From NCBI GenBank assembly GCA_019752045.1, contig JAIEMP010000004.1:1-64000 (forward strand): a stretch of 64,000 nt of DNA, read 5' to 3'. The stretch is from Chitinophagaceae bacterium. GTDB taxonomy: Bacteria; Bacteroidota; Bacteroidia; Chitinophagales; Chitinophagaceae. The position numbers and the translations under genes are program-made. Of the stretch, positions 59,054 to 64,000 are shown piece by piece (within the stretch, counting starts at the first letter, position 1; the number at the start of each line of letters is the position of its first letter). The notes beneath the pieces were generated by a model. It saw only the letters and a program-made list of their open reading frames with translations, was not told the DNA's origin and did not search any database.

Positions 59054-60415
59054 TTATGATTGATCATTTTGCGGAGGATCAATTTTTTTCTTTTCAATTT
59101 GCGGACGGCTTTGTTGCGGTGGCCGCTGTTGCTGCGGACGTTGCTGCTGCTGACCGCCTGATCTGTTTTGAGCAGCACCTGAACCACCCTGTTGCGGACG
59201 GTTTTGCTGAGGCGGCCTTTGTTGCTGCGGACGTTGCTGCTGCTGTCTTTGCTGGTTACCTTGTTGCGGACGGTTACCTTCCTGCTTCCGTTGCTGGCCC
59301 TGTTGTTTATCTCTTCTGCGGCGGCTGTCACGTTCCAGTGTTTTTAAACTGATTTGCCCTACTAACTCCACATGTGCATGTTCTTTTTCTTCGGCTTTTG
59401 CAGGCGATAATTCAATAGCACCTAACTCATCGGGCCGCTGACCTTTTACATTCATCAGCCTGATTTCTTTTACCCTTTCTATCGCAACAGGATATTGCTG
59501 GTTACTGCCCGGCAGTACATACCACATCACGCTTTTAAAAATATCTTTCTTAACCAGTTGTGCAGTACCACGGCTCAACTCCAGTACATCTGCATTGTTG
59601 GGGAACTGTTGCAATGCATCAAGGTAAGTATCCAGTTCATAATTCAAACAACATTTTAAACGGCCGCATTGTCCGCTCAGTTTTGTTTGATTAATGGTGA
59701 GGTTCTGGTAACGGGCAATGGTTGTTGTTACACTTTTAAAATCGCTGAGCCAACTGCTGCAGCATAATTCACGACCGCAACTTCCAATACCGCCTATTTT
59801 GGCAGCTTCCTGGCGAATACCGATCTGCTTCATTTCTACCTTGATCTTAAAATCGCCGGCAAACACTTTGATCAGTTCACGGAAATCCACACGGTCTTCG
59901 GCTGTATAATAAAAAGTGGCTTTGCGTCCATCGGCCTGAAACTCCACTTCAATCAGTTTCATATCCAGGTTCATTTGGATGGCTGCAGCTCTTGCTCGTA
60001 CCAACGCCGGCTTTTCACGCTCTTTGCTTTCTTTCCATTTTTGCAGATCCATTTCGTTGGCACGGCGCATGATCTTCCTGATTTCAGCATTATCTTCCTT
60101 CACTCCTTTTTTCTTTAACTGCAAACGCACCAGTTCACCACTCATGTTTACCATGCCCACATCGTAACCGCTTACACCTTCTACTGCCACCATATCACCT
60201 TTGGTAAATGTTTGCAGGGTATTGTTGCGGTAAAATTCTTTGCGGCTTCCATGATTAAAGCTCACTTCTACAATACGGCAATCGCTGTTGGGATCACTGA
60301 ACGGAAGATTGGCCAGCCAATCGTGCACGTTCAACCGGTTACAGCCACCTGTGCTGCAACTTCCGTTGCTCTTACATCCGTTCGGAGTTCCTGTTCCACA
60401 ACTTGTACAACTCAT
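59054..60415 (-). CDS. ricT: RicT/PSP1-domain protein with a Pro/Gln-rich tail
   Basis: 453-residue protein with the PSP1 domain found in RicT (YaaT), part of the RicAFT complex that controls RNA processing in Bacillus and binds Fe-S clusters. Cysteine motifs are visible: an N-terminal CTSCGTG, and IGSCGRELCCS and CGRLKCCLNYE in the core. The tail from about residue 370 is Pro/Gln/Arg-rich and includes the block QQQQRPQQQRPPQQ twice, separated by a Gly/Ser spacer. The tail is probably unstructured and might bind RNA or proteins; this is inference. RicA and RicF are not seen. Confidence 0.9.
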   Translation of the reverse strand: MSCTSCGTGTPNGCKSNGSCSTGGCNRLNVHDWLANLPFSDPNSDCRIVEVSFNHGSRKEFYRNNTLQTFTKGDMVAVEGVSGYDVGMVNMSGELVRLQLKKKGVKEDNAEIRKIMRRANEMDLQKWKESKEREKPALVRARAAAIQMNLDMKLIEVEFQADGRKATFYYTAEDRVDFRELIKVFAGDFKIKVEMKQIGIRQEAAKIGGIGSCGRELCCSSWLSDFKSVTTTIARYQNLTINQTKLSGQCGRLKCCLNYELDTYLDALQQFPNNADVLELSRGTAQLVKKDIFKSVMWYVLPGSNQQYPVAIERVKEIRLMNVKGQRPDELGAIELSPAKAEEKEHAHVELVGQISLKTLERDSRRRRDKQQGQQRKQEGNRPQQGNQQRQQQQRPQQQRPPQQNRPQQGGSGAAQNRSGGQQQQRPQQQRPPQQSRPQIEKKKIDPPQNDQS

Positions 60416-60778
60416 TATAATGAGGAATTAAAAAATGAACAATAAATGAAAAGGGGGAGCAAGCAGCAGAATGTGTATGTAGCTTCGGTTGTATCACTCA
60501 CTTGTACACTTTGTTTTCTGTGGAGCAAACAAAGCCCTGTGTTGAATATTATTTGAAATAACGTTGCCCCTAATGGCAATGCTGTACAAGAGTGCGACGC
60601 AACAAAAGATGATCAGCGATTCAAAAGCTCACTCACAAAATCCTTTTCTTCACTATGACCTGTTCTCTCTCACCAATCTAACGCACAGGTCAATTCATCA
60701 AAAATAGTGATTTATCGGGAATGAAAGCAAGGATCGGTGGGTCATCCGCTGTTTTGGGGATGGCTCACCGGAAAACAG
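60416..60778. other. 363-bp gap between ricT and the delta' gene, no gene seen
   Basis: Contains the dispersed motif GTACAAGAGTGCGACGC at 60584-60600 and a GGTGGGTCATCC..GGATGGCTCACC inverted pair just before the delta' stop (about 60735-60771). No open frame of note. Confidence 0.5.
60584..60600. repeat. 17-bp dispersed motif, copy 2
   Basis: GTACAAGAGTGCGACGC, identical to 41998-42014 upstream of pheS's stop region. Two copies only in this window; function unknown. Confidence 0.5.
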
Positions 60779-61957
60779 TTAGCTGACCTCAATCGCCGAG
60801 TGATTGGCAATAATATGGTACAGCTTAATAGTGAGGGCCATAAACAGCATTTTGCCGTTGGCATTGCGTTCAATATGATAAGCCGCTTTGTCGAGCTCCT
60901 GTGTAATGGCCTGCTGCTGACTTACATCGCACAGCTTATTGAGGCGGAGAGCAAAATCTTTTTCGGCACCGGTAAGCGGCAAATGATCTTCGCCCATGGT
61001 GCGTAAACGGATGCTTTGCTCCAGCAAATGAGTAAAGTAACGGAGGAATTGTTTTTGTTTTTCACGGCCCTGCTGGCTGATGGTATCTACCCATTTCACC
61101 TGTGCAATGGGACCGGTTTTTAAAACTGCGTTCAGCCATTCCCGTAACAAAGCCTGCCAGTCTTCTTCGGCATGTTGAATGAGTTGCAATGCTTCCCGGT
61201 AATTGCCTTCGCTTACAGCAGCAATTTGCCCGGCCTGATCTTCATTGAGTTTACTGCGTTGCACCAATGCATCGGCAACATCGGCTGCATCAATAGGTGG
61301 TATGCGAACAGTTTGGCAACGGCTTACAATGGTAGGCAAAACCAAATCTTCATTTTCTGTTACAAGAATAAACAAGGTATTTGCAGGCGGTTCTTCAATA
61401 AGCTTGAGTAATTTATTTCCTTCTCTGCCTAAAAATTCGGCCATCCATAACACAAGGATCTTGTATTCGCTTTCAAAACTTTTGAGATTAAGTTTGCGGA
61501 TGATGTCGGCACATTCTGCCGAAGTAATATTTCCCTGTTTGTTTTCGGCGCCAATAAATTGTAACCAGTCGTACACATTGCCGTAAGGATACAGTTTAAT
61601 AAACTCTCTCCACTCGCTGATGAAATCGGTGCTGATGGGTTTGTCGCCGCTTTTCTTTGTAATAACAGGATAGCTGTAATGAATATCGGGATGAATGTAT
61701 TGTGCTGCCAACCTCCCCCCTTGCCCCCCTCCCAAAGAGGGGGGTGGTTCTTCGCCAAACAAACCAATTGTTGTTGCAACGGGTTTGTTTTTTTCGCTTT
61801 GTGTAACCACATAGTTACTGAAAGCCAGTGCAAGTGGTAAGGCACCCGTTCCTTCTTTGCCAATAAACAACAATGCATGGCTGAGGCGGTTATGATGAAC
61901 CATTTCCTGCAGTTGCTGAATGACCTGTTGCTGCCCAATGATATGGCTGAATTGCAT
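60779..61957 (-). CDS. holB: DNA polymerase III subunit delta' without the zinc-finger cysteines
   Basis: 392-residue clamp-loader subunit. The N-terminus MQFSHIIGQQQVIQQLQEMV, the AAA+ core with GKEGTGALPLALAF, and the later KILVLWMAEFLGREGNKLLKLIEEPP (Walker B-like) and VSRCQTVRIP segments all match. Most delta' proteins have a four-Cys zinc module near residue 75; here the position is occupied by EEPPPSLGGGQGGRLAAQ, encoded by a C-rich repeat, and no cysteine is found. The ATG at 61957 is set by a -7 box 4 nt upstream. (The Walker B-like run spans residues 165-190.). Confidence 0.9.
   Translation of the reverse strand: MQFSHIIGQQQVIQQLQEMVHHNRLSHALLFIGKEGTGALPLALAFSNYVVTQSEKNKPVATTIGLFGEEPPPSLGGGQGGRLAAQYIHPDIHYSYPVITKKSGDKPISTDFISEWREFIKLYPYGNVYDWLQFIGAENKQGNITSAECADIIRKLNLKSFESEYKILVLWMAEFLGREGNKLLKLIEEPPANTLFILVTENEDLVLPTIVSRCQTVRIPPIDAADVADALVQRSKLNEDQAGQIAAVSEGNYREALQLIQHAEEDWQALLREWLNAVLKTGPIAQVKWVDTISQQGREKQKQFLRYFTHLLEQSIRLRTMGEDHLPLTGAEKDFALRLNKLCDVSQQQAITQELDKAAYHIERNANGKMLFMALTIKLYHIIANHSAIEVS
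61711..61748. repeat. C-rich repeat inside the delta' gene
   Basis: ACCTCCCCCCTTGCCCCCCT followed by a CCCAAAGAGGGGGG arm. It resembles the element at 12194-12230. It is read in frame as PPSLGGGQGG. Confidence 0.7.
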
Positions 61958-61961
61958 GGGG

Positions 61962-61969
61962 CGAAGATA
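61962..61969 (-). promoter_or_regulatory. -7 box (TATCTTCG) for the delta' gene, leaderless arrangement
   Basis: One mismatch from TAnnTTTG, 4 nt from the ATG at 61957. It supports this start over an upstream one. Confidence 0.5.
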
Positions 61970-62072
61970 GGAGAAGGATAAATTGTAAGTGCATTTCATT
62001 AAGTTCTTTCATTCCATTTATGAAACTACACGCTTTGGAGTATTGGTTATACGAAGCAATTATTTATTAACT

Positions 62073-62103
62073 AAAGCGTTTGTATTTAGTATGCAAACGC
62101 TTT
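62073..62103. terminator. Hairpin between the delta' gene and the TonB receptor
   Basis: A perfect 10-bp stem (AAAGCGTTTG / CAAACGCTTT) with an 11-nt loop. No long T-run follows, so it may be a weak terminator or an operator for the receptor gene. Confidence 0.45.
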
Positions 62104-62123
62104 GGTTTAGCTAAAGATGTAAT

Positions 62124-64000
62124 ATGAGAATCAAACTGCTAACTGCTTTTATTTTCTTAATTTTTGGGGATACGAATGCTCAGGTTTCCATAAATATCAG
62201 TGGTTTTACAGAAGAAGTAATAACTAAAGAACGTATTACCGGAGTGACTGTTTTTTACAAAGAGAAAAGCAGTAACATCATAACAAATGATGCCGGATAT
62301 TATAGTATAAAAGTGAAAAAGGGCGACAGCTCTACATTGATATTCAGTCATGCCTCTTTTGAAACTCTCATCATTAAAGTATTTTCTTATAAGGATACTT
62401 TTTTCTCTGTTGTCCTAAAACCTTTATCAAAGGAATTGCAAGAAATACAAATTCAAAACAGGAATTCAAATGATGGCAAATCGTATTTAGGAACAGTTTC
62501 TATACCTGTTAAAAAGTTAGCCAAACTTCCGACCCTTTTTGGAGAAAAAGATGTTATAAAAGCAATACAGTTGCTTCCCGGTGTTCAAACAGGCAATGAA
62601 GGGAATGCCGGTTTTTATGTACGGGGAGGTGGAGCAGATCAGAACCTGATTTTATTGGACGGCATTACTATTTACAATGTTTCACATCTGTTTGGTTTTT
62701 TCTCATTATTTCCAACCGATGCGGTTAAAAGTGTAGACTTAATAAAAGGAGGTTTCCCGGCAAGATACGGGGGTCGTTTATCATCTGTTTTAGATATAAA
62801 ATTAAAAGATGGGAATAAGCAGAAGTATGAAACTAATTACAATATTGGATTGCTTTCTTCAAAATTTTCGGTTGAAGGTCCAATCAAAAAAAATGGGTCA
62901 TCCTTTATTTTTACAGGAAGACGAACATATTTTGATGTATTAACTAAACCGTTTCTTGCCAAGAAAGCAAATAGCGCAGGATATAATTTTTATGATGGGA
63001 TAGCAAAACTAAATTTTATACTTAATGAAAGGAGTAGTTTATCTGTCAGTGCTTATAATGGAAAAGATAAATACAATTCATTTGCCAAAGAGACTTATTA
63101 CTCAAATTCGGGTGAGGTAATAAGTAAATCGAATTCAAATTCCGGATTGGAATGGGGGAATTCAACATTTGCATTGCGCTATGGTATAGCCTTATCTTCA
63201 AAAATCAATTTCAATCAGAGTGTAAATTATACAAGTTATTATTACAATTCATTTTATAAAAATGATATTTCGGATAAAGATGGTAATGAAATGCCTGAAA
63301 AATCTTTTTCATTTTTATTTCGAAGCTCAATAAAAGATATAAGTTACAAGTCAGAGTTAGATTGGTTTATTTCAAATAAACTAAAACTTAAATCAGGAAT
63401 AGGCTATATCCATCAAATATTTAACCCATCCTCTGCACTGGTAAGAACCGGTGGTAATGGACAGCCGGTTTCTCAAAATTTAACTTCCGGTAATATTCGT
63501 ACTAATACAGCTTATTTGTTTTCAGAAGCTGATTATTCAATAACTGATAAGGCGCAGGTAAATATGGGAGTCCACAGTACTTTATATGTTGTAAATAATC
63601 GAAAGTTCTATTCCGCACAACCCAGATTAAACGGAAAATTTCAAATAAGTAATTTATCCAACTTGCAGTATTCGTTTTCTTATATCCTTCAACCTATTCA
63701 TTTGTTAACTAATAATGGCCCCGGGTTGCCGGTAGATTTATGGGTTCCTGCAACTCCAAAAGTACCACCACAGAATGCATGGCAATATTCATTAGGATAT
63801 CTCATAAAGCCGAAGAAAGGTTATGAGATTTCACTTGATATCTATTATAAAATTATGAATGGATTAATTGAATATGGTGAAGGTGCAAACTTTTTAAATA
63901 GTACCCTTGATTGGGAAAAAAGAATTGAAATTGGAAAGGGGATTAGTTACGGGGCAGAGTTGTTTATGCAAAAAAAAGTGGGTGTTTTTTCGGGATGGGT
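62124..64000 (+). CDS. TonB-dependent receptor, truncated by the window end
   Basis: Outer membrane receptor; 625 residues are visible and the frame is still open at 64000. A signal peptide ends in TNAQ, then a CarboxypepD_reg-like domain (about 24-110: GVTVFYKEKSSNIITNDAGYYS), then a plug with the motif AIQLLPGVQTGNEGNAGFYVRGG and ILLDGITIYN, and the start of a beta-barrel. The substrate cannot be told. No SusD-like gene is seen in the window. The ATG at 62124 is preceded by a hairpin. (The plug run spans residues 148-170.). Confidence 0.93.
   Translation, partial: MRIKLLTAFIFLIFGDTNAQVSINISGFTEEVITKERITGVTVFYKEKSSNIITNDAGYYSIKVKKGDSSTLIFSHASFETLIIKVFSYKDTFFSVVLKPLSKELQEIQIQNRNSNDGKSYLGTVSIPVKKLAKLPTLFGEKDVIKAIQLLPGVQTGNEGNAGFYVRGGGADQNLILLDGITIYNVSHLFGFFSLFPTDAVKSVDLIKGGFPARYGGRLSSVLDIKLKDGNKQKYETNYNIGLLSSKFSVEGPIKKNGSSFIFTGRRTYFDVLTKPFLAKKANSAGYNFYDGIAKLNFILNERSSLSVSAYNGKDKYNSFAKETYYSNSGEVISKSNSNSGLEWGNSTFALRYGIALSSKINFNQSVNYTSYYYNSFYKNDISDKDGNEMPEKSFSFLFRSSIKDISYKSELDWFISNKLKLKSGIGYIHQIFNPSSALVRTGGNGQPVSQNLTSGNIRTNTAYLFSEADYSITDKAQVNMGVHSTLYVVNNRKFYSAQPRLNGKFQISNLSNLQYSFSYILQPIHLLTNNGPGLPVDLWVPATPKVPPQNAWQYSLGYLIKPKKGYEISLDIYYKIMNGLIEYGEGANFLNSTLDWEKRIEIGKGISYGAELFMQKKVGVFSGW

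Noticed and set aside
58966-59352. A plus-strand Ala/Val-rich frame opposite ricT.
   Set aside because: It is the antisense reading of the repetitive Pro/Gln tail of ricT and has no signal or motif.
1-64000. tRNA, rRNA, CRISPR array, prophage, insertion sequence.
   Set aside because: No cloverleaf-like tRNA ends, rRNA blocks, regular spacer arrays, phage structural genes or transposase genes were seen by eye. A tRNAscan or CRISPR search was not possible here.

Overview
The window is a 64 kb piece of a Bacteroidota chromosome, most likely from the family Chitinophagaceae. The evidence is the gene content: GldH, BatD, two OmpH/Skp genes after bamA, RicT, a type IX secretion sorting tail, a GH3/beta-lactamase fusion and a TonB receptor with a carboxypeptidase-like plug domain. 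The promoter signals agree, because the -7 box TAnnTTTG sits just before many starts and Shine-Dalgarno sequences are rare. No rRNA, tRNA, CRISPR array, prophage or insertion sequence was seen. Species assignment is not possible from the sequence alone.

Layout. 1-7.3 kb: a lipoprotein, a rhodanese/sterol-desaturase pair, then the envelope operon uppS-bamA-ompH-ompH. 7.3-8 kb: a small accessory island with a double-glycine leader peptide gene and an HTH protein that carries a similar leader motif. 8-27 kb: mostly housekeeping genes (murI, rpmH-rnpA-yidD, tag, superoxide dismutase, TadA-type deaminase, aldehyde dehydrogenase, glutathione peroxidase, hemolysin III family, dusB, CPBP protease, cdsA, psd, SDR, BatD, a GH130 lipoprotein). 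A kinase-like gene broken by one in-frame stop lies at 21.8 kb. 27-31.7 kb: a run of minus-strand hypothetical genes separated by two alternating dispersed repeats, which looks like a gene-cassette array. 31.8-35.1 kb: response regulator, histidine kinase, gldH and yicC. 35.1-44.4 kb: an unusually long gap, then lpxD, a regulatory-domain protein, an epimerase, a 3-hydroxyacyl-CoA dehydrogenase, a VapBC-like toxin-antitoxin pair, pheS and a degenerate arginase-family protein. 44.5-51.8 kb: a second toxin-antitoxin pair, an outer-membrane-type protein, a GreA-like protein, a PBP4-type peptidase, a PKD adhesin, and a DUF6624 gene inserted at the 3' end of mutL. 51.8-64 kb: mutL, Uma2 nuclease, the GH3/beta-lactamase fusion, alpha/beta hydrolase, intradiol dioxygenase-like lipoprotein, ricT, the DNA polymerase III delta' gene, and a TonB-dependent receptor cut by the window end.

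How the genes work together. Many of the genes build or recycle the envelope: UppS (undecaprenyl carrier), MurI (D-glutamate), the PBP4-type peptidase and GH3 fusion (peptidoglycan trimming), CdsA and Psd (phospholipids), LpxD (lipid A), and BamA with Skp-like chaperones and YidD (membrane protein insertion). The accessory content sits among the core genes as small inserts bounded by repeats.

Most unusual signals: (1) the leader-peptide/HTH-leader pair at 7.3-7.95 kb; (2) the alternating R1/R2 repeats around 29.2-31.2 kb; (3) a 90-bp copy of the mutL 3' end on the far side of an inserted gene; (4) a GC-rich CCCTAAA-type repeat that supplies stop codons or in-frame peptides to core genes, including a delta' subunit with no zinc-finger cysteines; and (5) three inverted-doublet (REPIN-like) repeats of different sequence but the same architecture.
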